Positions 20,987 through 30,925 of a DNA stretch of 64,000 bases are shown one piece after another. The position numbers and the translations under genes are program-made. This DNA comes from Hydnum rufescens UP504 (Eukaryota; Basidiomycota; Agaricomycetes; Cantharellales; Hydnaceae): positions 1-64,000 of the forward strand of contig MU129133.1 in assembly GCA_014904985.1 (NCBI GenBank), read 5' to 3'. Each line of letters starts with the position of its first letter. The first letter of the stretch is position 1. The notes beneath the pieces are model-generated. The model made no database searches. It was not told the DNA's origin and saw only the letters and a program-made list of their open reading frames with translations.

Positions 20987-22440
20987 AGGTATACGATGAT
21001 GCTTAGGAAGAACCAGAGGGGGAAGGTAAACCTGTATGTCATGTTTCTGAGGAAGAACCAGAGGGGGAGGTAAACTGGAACGTCGTGTCGCGGAGGAGGA
21101 ACCACAGGGGAGAGGTAAACTTAAACCCCGTGTCGATGAGGAAGAACTGGAGGGGGGAGGTAAACTTGAACCTCATGTTGCGGAGGAAGAACCAGAGGGG
21201 GGAGTAAACTTGAATGTCATATCGCGGAGGAAGAACCAGAGGTAGGCAAGCTCGAATGTCATCTCGCGGAGGATGGACCAGAGGTGGGCAAGCTCGAACC
21301 TCACTTCGCTGGGGACGAACAACGGGGGGGACGTAAACTTGAAGCTCATGTTGCGGAGGAAGAACCACAGGGGGGAGGTAAACTTGAATGCCATGTCACG
21401 GAGGAAGGACCAGAGGTAGGCAAGCTCGAATGTCATGTCGCGGAGGAAGAACCAGAGGTAGGCAAACTCGAATGTCATGTCATCTCGCGGAGGATGGACC
21501 AGAGGTGGGCAAGCTCAACCTCGCCTCGTTGAGGATGAACAACAGGGAGGCAAACTTGAAGCTCATGTGCGACGGGGATGAACGAGACAGGGGGGAGGTA
21601 AACTCTGAATGTCATGTCGCGGAGGAAGAACCAGAGGTGGGCAAGCTCAATGTCATCTCGCGGAGGATGGACCAGAGGTGGGCAAGCTCGAACCTCGCCT
21701 CGTTGAGGAGAACAACAGGGGGACGCAAAGCTGAAGCTCATGTCGCGGAGGAAGAACCACAGGGAGGTAAACTTGATGTCATGCGCGAGAGAACAGAGGT
21801 GGCAAGCTCAAATGCATCTCGCGGAGATGACAGAGGTGGCAAGCGAACCTCACCTCGCTGAGGACAACACAGGGAACGCAACGCGAAGCGTGTCGCGAGA
21901 GAACAGAGGTAGGTAGCTCAACATCATGTCGCGAGGATGGAGTAGAGATGGGTAAACTCTAATGTTAGCTCACTGAGGAAGAACCAGGGAAGGGCGACGA
22001 AGTCGAACATCATGTCGTGGACGGAGAACCAGAGGGGAAGATAAACCTGGAGGAGATGTTTCTGAGGAAGAACCGGAGGGGCTGGAGGGAGAAGGAAAAT
22101 TTGTGCCTCATGTCACGGAGGAAGAACCTGAGGGGGGAGGTAGTCTTAATCCTCCGGGTCGCTGAGGAAGAACCAGAGGAGGAGGTAGACTCGAATGTCA
22201 TGTCGCTGAGGAAGAACCACAGGAGGTAGGTAAGCTCGAACGTCCGGTTGCTGAAGAAGAACCAGAGGAGGGAGGTAGACTCGAACGTTGTGTCACTGAG
22301 GAAGAACCAGAGGAGGTAGGTGAGCTCGAACGTCCGGTTGCTGAGGAAGAACCAGAGGCGGGAGGTAGATTCGAACGTCCTGTTGCTGAGGACGAACCAG
22401 AAGAGGTACGTAAGGTCGAACGTCATGTCGATGAGGAAAC
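20987..22440 (+). repeat. Minisatellite of 42/45-bp units
   Basis: About 33 tandem units of the form GTCGCGGAGGAAGAACCAGA followed by GG(GGGGA)GGTAAACTTGAATGTCAT or the shorter GGTAGGCAAGCTCGAATGTCAT. Both unit lengths are multiples of three. In the plus direction the central part reads as VAEEEPEGGGKLECH (15) or VAEEEPEVGKLECH (14 residues). Near 21780-21960 units are degraded by single-base losses. Whether it was ever translated is unknown; the opposite strand is hydrophobic and less plausible. Confidence 0.85.
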
Positions 22441-23061
22441 CGCCAACGATGCCAGAGAAGCCAGTTGATCGTGAGATAATTTGAATTGCGCTTACGAGCC
22501 CGATCTGCGCAGTAAAATAGTACGAGAGAGGGGATACAAACCCCGCATAAGTGCGCTTCCTCTGTGGGTGAAGGTCGGAGCCAATGGGTATCGTAGGTTT
22601 GGGAAGAAAGCGGAGTCCCTGGAATGGGGGAAGGGGGTATGGGGAATGTACAAGAGTGTCTGCGTCGGCGGTAGGCTCGCGTCGTAGGGCATGAAGTTGG
22701 GCAATTTCACCCTCAGCTTCGACTTCACGACCATGGACCCGGGTTGAACAGGGTCAATATCATTCGGAGGAGAAGGATAGCCGGTGGCATCAGAGGTGGG
22801 AGAGCCAGTGGCTTATCGGGTTTAGCAGGTTCGAAGCCATCTTGAGATAGACAGCATTCAGGATCGGAAGCAAACGGCACAGAACATTACTCGCCATTGA
22901 AGTCTGGTCCGGAATTTGTGGGGATCAGAGACATACGCACGGTCTGCATGTTCGCTTCACTAGCGCCCAAGTTCTCCATGCTTACACTCTCAAGTGAAGT
23001 AACAAATTCTACATGGCCGAGGAAAGCCATCAAGGCCCATCAGGGAGGGTAGAGAGCAGTA
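22441..23061. other. Spacer between minisatellite and copy B
   Basis: Minus-strand frames here (e.g. 22734-22492, KSKLRVKLPNFMPYDASLPP) may be the far 3' part of the copy B gene, but no Hsp70 ATPase motif is visible. No other feature is supported. Confidence 0.3.
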
Positions 23062-25780
23062 TCACTCACCAGTCGTGATAGAGGGAGCGGGTGAGGATTG
23101 AGAGAGATGTAACGAAATTGCTTCTGCTAACGTTCCTCCGGTCACGTGCCATTGCCACACAGTTTCTTCAAGCATTTCTCCATCCTGCTTCCCAACCAAT
23201 TCCTGCGGTGTGGCTTTCGCCGAAGCTTCAGGCGAATCGTCTACATGCAACTTAGTGGCCATCGGAGATGCAAATTTGACATGTCGTAGTGGAGCTTCCG
23301 GTGTGGAGATCGCCAGGGATGGCGAAGAGTTTAAGGCCGGCGGAGGAGCCTCACTCTCAACTTGAATAACATCTCCGGCCATCGATCCCTCTGCGGCATC
23401 GAACTTTGGCATAGGGCGACGAAGAATGTGGTCTTGATCTGGCAATGGAGTAACACCCAAATGAACTGACACTAGTGTATCCAATAGTAGCTTGGTTTCC
23501 TGGAGAGTCATCGCTTCGTAGGCTGATGTATGCAGATTTTTGGCAACCGGAGACTTTTCCGGAAGCTGCTCGATAGAAGTGATGGGATGTCTCTCGACCG
23601 TTTGTTCCGTCTGAGTGGCAATCGAGAACTTGTCCGGAAGCTCCTCGATAGGGGCGATGGGAGGCCTCTTGACCGTTTGTTCTGTCTGCGTGGCAACCGA
23701 GAACTTGTCCAGGAGTCGCTCAATGGGGGTGATAGGATGCCTCCCGACCGTTTGTTCCGTCTGAGTGGCAACCGAGAACTTGTCTGGAAGCTGCTCAATG
23801 GGAGGAACGATGGGATCCTCTCGACTGTTTGTTCCGTCTGGGTGGCAACCGAGAACTTTTCTGGAAGCTCCTCAATGGAGGAACGATGGATCCCTCTCGA
23901 CTCTTTGTTCCGTCTGAGTGGCAACCGAGAACTTGTCGGGGAGTTGCTCGATGGGGGTGGCAGGATGCCTCTTGACTGTTTGTTCTGTCTGAGTGGCAAC
24001 CGAGAACTTGTCTGGGAACTGCTTGATCGGAGCGATGGGATGCCTCCCGACCGTTTGTTCCATCTGCGTGGCAACTGAGAACATGTCCGGAAGCTGCTCG
24101 ATGGAGGTGATAGGATGCCTCTCAACCATTTGTTCCGTCTGAGTGGCAACCGAGGACTTGTCCAAGAGCTGCTTGATGGGGGTGGTGGGATGGCTCTCGA
24201 CCATTTGTTCCGTCTGAGTGGTAATCGAGAACTTGTCAGGGAGTTGCTCGATGGGGATTGCAAGATGCCTCTTGACTCTTTGTTCCGTCTGCGCGGCAAC
24301 CGAGAACTTGTCTGGGAACTGCTCGATGGGGGTGATGGGACGACTCTCGACCATTTGCTCCATCTGTGTGGCAACTGAGAACTTGTCCGGAAGCTGCTCG
24401 GTGGAGGTGATAGGATGCCTCTCAACCGTTTGTTCTGTCTGAGTGGCGACCGAGGACTTGTCCAGGAGCTGCTTGATGGGGTGACGAGAAGCTTCTCGAC
24501 CGTTTGTTCCGTCTGTATGGCAACCGAGAACTTGTCTGGGAACTGCTCGATGGGGGTGATGGGACGACTCTCGACCATTTGTTCCATCTGTGTGGCAACT
24601 GAGAACTTGTCCGGAAGCTGCTCGGTGGAGGTGATAGGATGCCTCTCAACCGTTTGTTCTGTCTGAGTGGCGACCGAGGACTTGTCCAGGAGCTGCTTGA
24701 TGGGGTGACGAGAAGCTTCTCGACCATTTGTTCCGTCTGTATGGCAACCGAGAACTTGTCCGGGAGCTGCTCGATAGGGGCCATGGGATGGCTCTCGACC
24801 GTTTGCTCCATCTGAGTGGCAACTGAGGACTTGTCCGGAAGCTGCTCGATGGGGGTGATGGGACGGCTCTCCACCGCTTGTTCCGTCTGAGTGGCAACCG
24901 AGAACTTGTCCGGGAGCTGCTCGATGGGAGTGGGAAGGCGAATATATGCCACCTTCGGAGTCTCGAGTCCGACAAGACTACCAGAAGAAGGTTCTGAACT
25001 ATAAGGAGACAATATACAGTGCCATCAATGTTCCAGTCTAAATATGAAAGTGATACGACGACTGACGGAGAACTAGCCATGCGCTTTTTGATTCTCGCCT
25101 TTGTCTTCGAACCAAAAAAGGTGGAAAAGTCACTGGGAGCGCCAGCAACGTTCACCCCACTGCCCGCAGAAACGAGAGCCTCGTATATGACTGCACAGAA
25201 AAAATAACAGTTCTCCTGGAAACGGTTGTATCAGTACTGTAGGGATACAAATGAAGAAGTACTCACCGAATATAGGTTGTAATTGGGAGACTCTTCCATC
25301 AGGATGGATAGAAGAGTGCGAAGCGTTCCCAGAGGGAGTGGGACAGTGAATTCAGTCTCAACTCGGACTTCGCTTTCGGACGCATCAAACAAGGGCGAGA
25401 AATCGTTGCTCAGCTTCGCCTATTATTATCAACATGAGGGTGACAGGGGAGTACTTCAACAAGTGGTTGATATACATGTATAAGTACTCACAGTGTCCCC
25501 AGATGGAACAGATGAGACGATGCAATTCGCAGCTATGGCACTCTGGTGCACCCGACGTTCAAGACGTAGCCATAATGCTTCCGCCATTTTCCGGTCTGTC
25601 CACTTTCAGGAGCAAGAACTCGTGCTTCAGTCCGTTCAGACCTTTGCACCATTTCAGGAGACTGATGGGCGCAGGAGGAGTTGATTCAATGTACGAGCAT
25701 AGATCGGGGATGCTATACGAGCCAAGACGATTCCATGAGTGGGTGAATAAATGCGATTGGAAGGATGCCACAGAGAAGTT
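23062..25780 (-). pseudogene. Module-linker gene, copy B (Hsp70-like relative lacking ATPase domain)
   Basis: Right to left: N-terminal module part 1 at 25771-25510 (SFQSHLFTHSW, LLKWCKGLNGLKHEFLLL, a frameshift, then LWLRLERR and VPSGDT before a GTGAGT donor); part 2 near 25420-25270 (FDASESEVRVETEF); part 3 at about 25200-25070 (FFCAVIYEALVSAG, NVAGAPSDFSTFFGSKTKAR). An exon then opens into the 75-bp repeat array (PIEQLPDKFSVATQTEQ units), followed by an acidic Ser/Pro-rich stretch at 23511-23062 (TLQETKLLLDTLVSVHLGV, SMAGDVIQVESEAPPP). The linker of the Hsp70-like copy C has one such unit (RLPNEVSVARQTEQTVASHP), so B derives from that family, but no ATPase domain follows. Frameshifts inside the module and repeats suggest a pseudogene. 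Confidence 0.6.
23545..24940 (-). repeat. Minisatellite of 75-bp units (about 18.5 copies)
   Basis: Each unit encodes on the minus strand 25 residues close to PIEQLPDKFSVATQTEQ plus TVERHPIT. Three consecutive units (starting near 24300) are repeated almost unchanged as the next three, a higher-order duplication of about 224 bp. Two units are 74 bp (ending GGGGTGACGAGAAGC), one is 77 and one 76, so the frame changes inside the array. All three minus-strand frames are nevertheless open over long distances because the unit lacks stops. Confidence 0.9.
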
Positions 25781-26340
25781 GTGTATGCGAAATCGGGAAG
25801 AGAAGCCCGGGAGATTGTGAGTCTGATCTTCGGCTGGGTACTGTGGAACAAAATAGCCAGGTGAGATCCTACCGATTCACATGGGATAAAGAAACATGCC
25901 TCGAGATCATCATCACCCGAGCTCGATGCGGTTCCCTTGAAAGTTTGGGGATCAACAAGGATAGATCACCTTATGCGATCAGCATATTCAAGCACCTCTT
26001 CGGGTATCAGTTGCAGAGTTTTGCTCATCTTGGCTTGTTGCACAGAGCAGAAGGGTCAACAAGGCTAAGAGAGTGGTGAATGAGCTGGCTAGAAGACCCC
26101 AAGGAGAAAGGCCACAGCAGGGAGACGTGGGTAGCACGGATATAGGCATCTAGGAGAGCGATAAACACGCGGTCCTGTCAAGATATCCCCGAAGCTCGAC
26201 TTAATTCCCATATTTGACGAAGCAGAGAAGCAGCACAGCGCCCAGTGGCGAAACGAACGCATGCCCGGGAATACAATATAGGTTGTTCATCTTTCTTTCT
26301 TCACCGCCACTTGTCGGGCACCAGGCACGTGATACTGGCA
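25780..26340. promoter_or_regulatory. Duplicated intergenic segment, copy 2
   Basis: Between the 5' end of copy B (minus) and the NLR relic (plus). It carries the same ordered landmarks as copy 1 at 19370-19830: GTGAGATCCTACCGATTCAC, CATGCCTCGAGATCATC, GGGGATCAACAAGG, GCTGGCTAGAAGACCCC, AAACACGCGGTCC and CACGTGATACTGGCAACG. Probable shared 5' region of a divergent pair. Confidence 0.55.
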
Positions 26341-27392
26341 ACGAAAGTCATACGGAGCACTTTCGTCAATTCCAATCAAGCTGTCATCAATCTCGAAGCG
26401 GCCTTCACACCATATCTCATTGTGGAATGTTGATCTGGAATCGTCTGCTCAGTCTACACCCACTTCAACTGATACCCCTTCGAGGGTCCTTTTTACATCA
26501 ATTAGGGTGATCTCATTCCCCCACTCCTGGTGGATGCCTATCGAAAGACGTCCACGGCGGAATGCAACACTCACCCGTCTGATGTCTTCTGGACCCCCGT
26601 CCAATGACACTGAGCATGCACGTTGCGCATGGATTTATCGAGGTCACCTCAGCTGACGAGGTGTTTGGGGGGTTGTCTATGCAGGCAGAAGTGGGCGCGA
26701 ATCTTCACTCTCTGTTCAAATCGAAAAGCGAGGTCATATTTGAAACTGATTTCAGACATCCGTCGTCCTCACACACCCTTGATGTCCTTCTGTCCATCCT
26801 AAGGGAAGTGTACCGTGCGTACAAGCTTTGCGGTGCGTATTTGTCTTGACTTGGAGGGCAATCTATCCACAGAGTCGTCTCTAGCAAAATTGCGTCTTCT
26901 TTCTTCGGTTGTATATATGAGGATCCATCTTCCATCGGAGGGGGGTGAATACCTCCAACTTTGTTCCTTTGATGCTGCTGTTCATCGTTTCCAGATTCCG
27001 CCACCCAATGGCTACTCTGGCAATATTGTCCGATGCGCGCAGTTTCATTCTTGCCTATGCAGAAACTGTCGGAGCCTATGCGCTACACGTATATTACTCG
27101 GCATCACCGTTCCCTCACGGCACCACCCTCCGTAAAACCTATTCTCATGAAGAAATGCAGTCGATCGTCGTCCTTCAAGGTGTGGAGTCTCGCTGGCCCC
27201 TCTGCTCGAGCACATTGGTTGATCACTCTAATTGAGTAAATTCCGTCGCGTTCTCTCCTGACGGGTTGCAGCTGGCTTCGTGCTCGAATGATCGCACAGT
27301 GCGATTGTGGGATGCTGAGTCGGGCTCGCAGATTGTGTCCCTTGAAGGTCATTCTGGTGTGGTCAAGTCTATTGGATTCCCTCCCGATGGCC
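26340..27392 (+). pseudogene. NLR relic with deleted NACHT domain
   Basis: Starts like NLR exon 1 (26390-26490). It keeps only the end of module part 1 (IERRPRRNATLTRLMSS near 26550), then part 2 (LFKSKSEVIFETDFRHP, 26720-26760). After the GGGGGGTGAATACCTCC stretch near 26940 it jumps to the exon after the NACHT region (LPMATLAILSDARSFILAYA, 27010). It ends in one and a half WD40 units ([20 protein letters not shown]). An in-frame TGA follows VDHSN at 27234. About 1.9 kb including the whole NACHT is missing relative to 10141-14638. Confidence 0.8.
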
Positions 27393-27690
27393 GCTACAGA
27401 GAAGTTGTTGGTGCGAAACCGCGAGGAGAGGTCAGGAGGAACGCAAGGTTGTGATGCCTGATCTTTGACCGGGTGCTGTGCAAAAAATAGCCCAGTGAGA
27501 TCCTACTGATTCACAGGTTAAAAAAACGTGCCTCGAGATCATCATCACTAGAACTCGATACGGTTCCCTGGAAAGTGTGGGGATCAACAAGGATTAATCA
27601 CCTCATGCTATCAGCCTATTCATGCACCCCTTCGTGCATCAGTTGCAGAGTTTCGCTCATCTCGGCTTGTGGCTCAGAGCCCCGGACACT
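27392..27690. promoter_or_regulatory. Duplicated intergenic segment, copy 3 (truncated)
   Basis: At about 27390, inside a WD40 codon run (CCCGATGGCC), the sequence switches to CGCTACAGAGAAGTTGTTGG and follows the Hsp70-like 5' flank seen at 19375-19560 (GATCCTACTGATTCACAGG, CGTGCCTCGAGATCATC, GTGTGGGGATCAACAAGG). It then runs into an Hsp70-like exon near 27690. Confidence 0.6.
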
Positions 27691-28409
27691 CATTGCTTCC
27701 AAAAGTTATGTCATCAGGATCGCTGCCAATCGAGCGAAAAGGCCGAGAGGCACCAGGCCCCCAGGGAATGTTGCTAAGATGAACGACTTCGACGGGGTTT
27801 TCGAGTATATACCAGATTTGGATGATTGTGCATCACCTGTCACCTCGCTGATGGATCCCCCATGTCTTCAAGAGCGCACTATCTGGCAGTTAAGGCGCAC
27901 TGTTGAAAAGGCGAGTACCCATCGTCGAAGAATTCACGAAGACTTCCTATGATCTGTCAGGTAAGAATGGCTTTCGTTGTAATATTCGCCCAGACTTGGA
28001 CGTTCTGATTTATCGCATTGTTAGATTCCGTTTATATTGCAAGAATATACGCCTCAGATTCTACCGAAATATGCCTGATACGAGTGCAGGCGATCTAGAA
28101 CACATCCAAGATTGGGAAATCAACCTTAGTGGTGTCTCGTCGTTCGAGCGAAATGAGCTGTATTCTCGTTGGGATACCTTTGATACAGGCGATTCCTCCT
28201 GTCGTGGCGCACCTCGGTTAGTGAACTAAGCCTTTGCGCAGTTTTTGAGATTGGTGTCGAAATTGAGAGCCAAAGTGAGTGAACTCCGCGTGTTGGGTAA
28301 CATTTTTCACTCAACCTCTTCCGCGAACGATCCAGCGGCGCACGTCGTATGGTTTTGTGATGGAAAAGAGCATGGGCGATCAAGACTTCCAGGTGTCCCT
28401 GGGAATTGA
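27690..28409 (+). pseudogene. Hsp70-like relic, C-terminal part, plus strand
   Basis: Begins abruptly with TLIASKSYVIRIAAN, then DFDGVFEYIPDLDDCASPVT and SLMDPP, degraded IYASDSTE-type sequence, the block FEIGVEIESQ near 28240, a GTGAGT...CCAG intron (28275-28335) and the last exon AHVVWFCDGKEHGRSRLPG ending at TGA 28407-28409. It matches the minus-strand copy C block by block (DFNKVFEYVSDLDNCASLIA; VVCFCGGKLRGRLRLPG). The ATPase half is missing. Confidence 0.7.
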
Positions 28410-29406
28410 ATTCTACAGAACTTCCTACTCCGAACTGGACCCTCCGGCGCGCGGGGCATGCAAAGGACCAGACTCATCGCCTTCTGGCGCAATCCAGTCG
28501 ATTATTCGTTTGCCACGTTCTGACTTGGCCTCGGATGAGCCGAATCCTTCGGGACAGTACTGAGAACACCGCTGGCATGGTGAGTGGCAAAAGACTTTGA
28601 TACTTTTTGAGGTAGGTTACATTGTTAAGACGAGTACCGGCTTTAGAGAACCCGTCTTGAATAATAAAGCAAGAGAGAATCGCGGTAGGAATGAACATAA
28701 TCATCCTACGATGTGCTCTTCATCACACGTTATGATTCGTGGAGGTCGGGTCCCACCCATTCTAAGCACCCGCAGCGCGACACGGATGTGAGGGGGTCAT
28801 CCCTTTCTATCTGACGGCCTGTGCGGAGAGAAGACGATTCCAGATCAACATTCCACAATGAGCCATGGTGTCAAGGGCGAAGCAATTGCTCGGCAGTCTC
28901 TCACACACCGCCCGCTAGGAGAAGAGAACCCGCCAGACGATCGAACGCAACAGACTCGCTGGCGAGATGCCTTATCCATCTACTTTTAGGCTCATTACAG
29001 CAGTGCGTAGAAGAGTCACCGAATGTCGGAAAGGGATGTCGTATCTTCGTGTTATGCATCTATAGGTTGATACCATCTGACAGTTGATACCCAGGAGGAG
29101 CTTGTGTTAATAAACTGCAGATGCCCTAGATAGTTGAATTTAGAGTGAGATCAGGGGCAACCGAAACAATGTTATTAGTGTTTGCCACATTTGTTAGTGT
29201 AATTAAGCGCCTACATTAATGTGACGAAGCTATGGATCCTCCACTCTGAGTAGGCCACAGTAGACTGATCGCGATCAGTCATTCTTGCTTCCTCGCTAGG
29301 TCTTCGCTAGGCGTGGGACGACAGCCATACGTCATAATCCCTTCGAGCGGTGTTTTAAAAAAGCCCCGATCAGGTCTCTCCCCCTTTGCTAATCGGGTAC
29401 ACATAT
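28410..29406. other. Region without a supported gene
   Basis: The first 200 bp (28489-28575) match, in inverted orientation, the sequence downstream of copy C at 30700-30780 (CAGAAGGCGAT and GATTCGGCT landmarks), so it is a shared 3' flank of the Hsp70-like family. The remaining 800 bp holds short frames only. Confidence 0.45.
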
Positions 29407-29952
29407 ATGCCTTGGTCCGAAGCCGTCATAGAACAGTTCTCGATTGTTGATCGCTTCACCACAGAAGAGAGTGATTGGTACGGGCCCTTCAACACCCTCC
29501 TGTTCGAGCTCTTCCCCCCTTCAGAGCACTACCAAATAACGCCCCAGTACAAGCATGTCAAAGGATCTCAAGAGTTCACCGTCCATTACATCATCCACAA
29601 GAGGCGTGTGCCCATTTTCTTCGTCGAGATCAAACCGTATGGTTCTCTCGTAAACTTCTCTGCCCGAGGCCTTGCCGATGCTCAGATGCGCGATCGCTTC
29701 CGTGAATTCACGTCTGACTCCATCCCTACACCAAAACTTATTGGCATCAGCTCCTTCGGATCCCAATTCTGTGTTTAGACTTTCACCACCGAGACTCGGT
29801 CCCTCGAGCCGGCCCTCATTGCGGCGGATGCCCACCTCCTTAACGACATCGCACCGCAGGACAGATGGGCCTTCGACATCCTGAATGACGAAGGGGAAGC
29901 AAAGCTGAGGGAAGTGGTGGCAGCTGTCAAGGCTATGGCGGCGAATTTGTAA
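29407..29952 (+). pseudogene. PD-(D/E)XK-like domain protein with one premature stop
   Basis: 182 codons from ATG 29407 (MPWSEAVIEQF) to TAA 29950-29952, uninterrupted except TAG 29776-29778 after SSFGSQFCV. Features: EESDWYGPFNTLLFELFPP, EFTVHYIIHKRRVPIFFVEI followed by Lys-Pro, QMRDRFREF and a helical C terminus (LREVVAAVKAMAANL). The F-T-V ... F-V-E-I-K arrangement resembles the core beta-strand motif of PD-(D/E)XK nuclease-like folds. Similar small proteins are common in agaricomycete genomes as uncharacterised genes. The assignment rests on motif shape alone. No intron is needed. A single base change would restore the frame, so it may be a recent loss or an allele. Confidence 0.6.
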
Positions 29953-30109
29953 ACGAGTGCTAAGCCGGGCTGTGCTTCTGCGCTTCGACGTCCAGTATGG
30001 GAATTGAGTAGCCTCGAGGATGACCTCGTGTTCATGGCTCTCCTGGCTGTCTATATTCATGGAAAGCTGTCCACGTCTCCCTGTCATGGAACCAAAGTTT
30101 GAATCTATT

Positions 30110-30450
30110 TTTCAGGTGAGCATAAGCAGGGCATAAATGTAAATATAAACCAAGTACGTTTCGCAACGAATCCAACCCTCTGGAAGGCGGAAGCCCTGGG
30201 CCATATGGGCCCACGCAGCGATATGGTCACTGGCGTCGTAAACTAGGCAGGTAGGCACCTTGTGATTGGCCCCAGACCGTAGCATCTGCTCAACAGTGTG
30301 GCGAGATGCCATATGCGACTGCGACTGCAGAATGAACAGTCCCGGAATTGATCCCCACGGAAATCCCCCCGCCCCGGGACCAGGCGTAAGGTCTGGGTGA
30401 ACTTCCGAATGACCTGGGCGCACACCTGACCCAGGATCTATTCGAGCAGA
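30110..30450 (-). pseudogene. Hsp70-like N-terminal ATPase fragment
   Basis: The minus strand gives VGINSGTVHSAVAVAYGISP, then in the next frame HTVEQMLRSGANHKVPTCLV and YDASDHIAAWAHMAQG, then RFKLWFHDRETW near 30095. These align with VAVDFGAVLSGVACG, VPTSLVYDAQGRVVAWG and RFKPWLYLNG of copy C. It is broken by a frameshift and truncated on both sides. Confidence 0.65.
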
Positions 30451-30454
30451 CTTC

Positions 30455-30660
30455 GTAGAAATCGGGTACAAAGGGCTTTGTGCCGCAGTTGCAGGCTTTG
30501 ACCTCGAGCCCTCTGCTCAAAATCGATCGGAATAGGCGCACGACGCTCATAGTGCTCGACTCTTGATGAGTGCGAAGGATCGGAAGTAGCAGACTTTGGT
30601 GTCACTTGCTTCTCGAATTCCATTTTTCCGGATCCTCGCAATTATACCTCAGAAATTGTT
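30455..30660 (+). pseudogene. NACHT Walker B fragment of an NLR
   Basis: The DNA closely matches 11715-11905 of the intact NLR: GAAATCGGGTACAAAGGG..., GCCGCAGTTGCAGGCTTTG, CTGCTCAAAATCGATCGGAA, then the Walker B strand TLIVLDS region and ATTCCATTTTTCCGGATCCT. Small deletions break the frame. It abuts the Hsp70-like ATPase fragment at 30450 head to head. Confidence 0.75.
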
Positions 30661-30925
30661 TTTCGCTGCTCATAAAGCCACGGACGTTATCAGTACTGGA
30701 CTGAAGAATTCGGCTACGTGACAAACAAATAGTCGATCGAATGCCTGGCAGGTTGCCCCAGAAGGCGATCGAGATGAAGCTGCTGCTTTGCAGGGACAAT
30801 GAAGGATTTCGTTGGCACTATCGCTGTTATGTGTGAAGCGTTGAAGATACACCGAGTGAAGAACCCACACTTTGCACGTAACCTGTACACAAGAAGCAGT
30901 TCGCACTAGGGAATTATACAGAACT

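Noticed and set aside
21039..22426. Hydrophobic minus-strand frames (WFFLRDMTFE repeats) that resemble membrane segments
   Set aside because: They are antisense readings of the 42/45-bp minisatellite. No start or partner domain is present, and the plus-strand reading is more protein-like.
23508..24587. 359-codon minus-strand frame rich in Arg/Ser (SSRLPLRRNK repeats)
   Set aside because: It is the shifted frame of the 75-bp array. The PIEQLPDKFSVATQTEQ frame matches the single unit in copy C and is the better coding frame.
23548..24930. CRISPR-like array of repeats
   Set aside because: Units are contiguous without unique spacers and code for a peptide; the context is eukaryotic.
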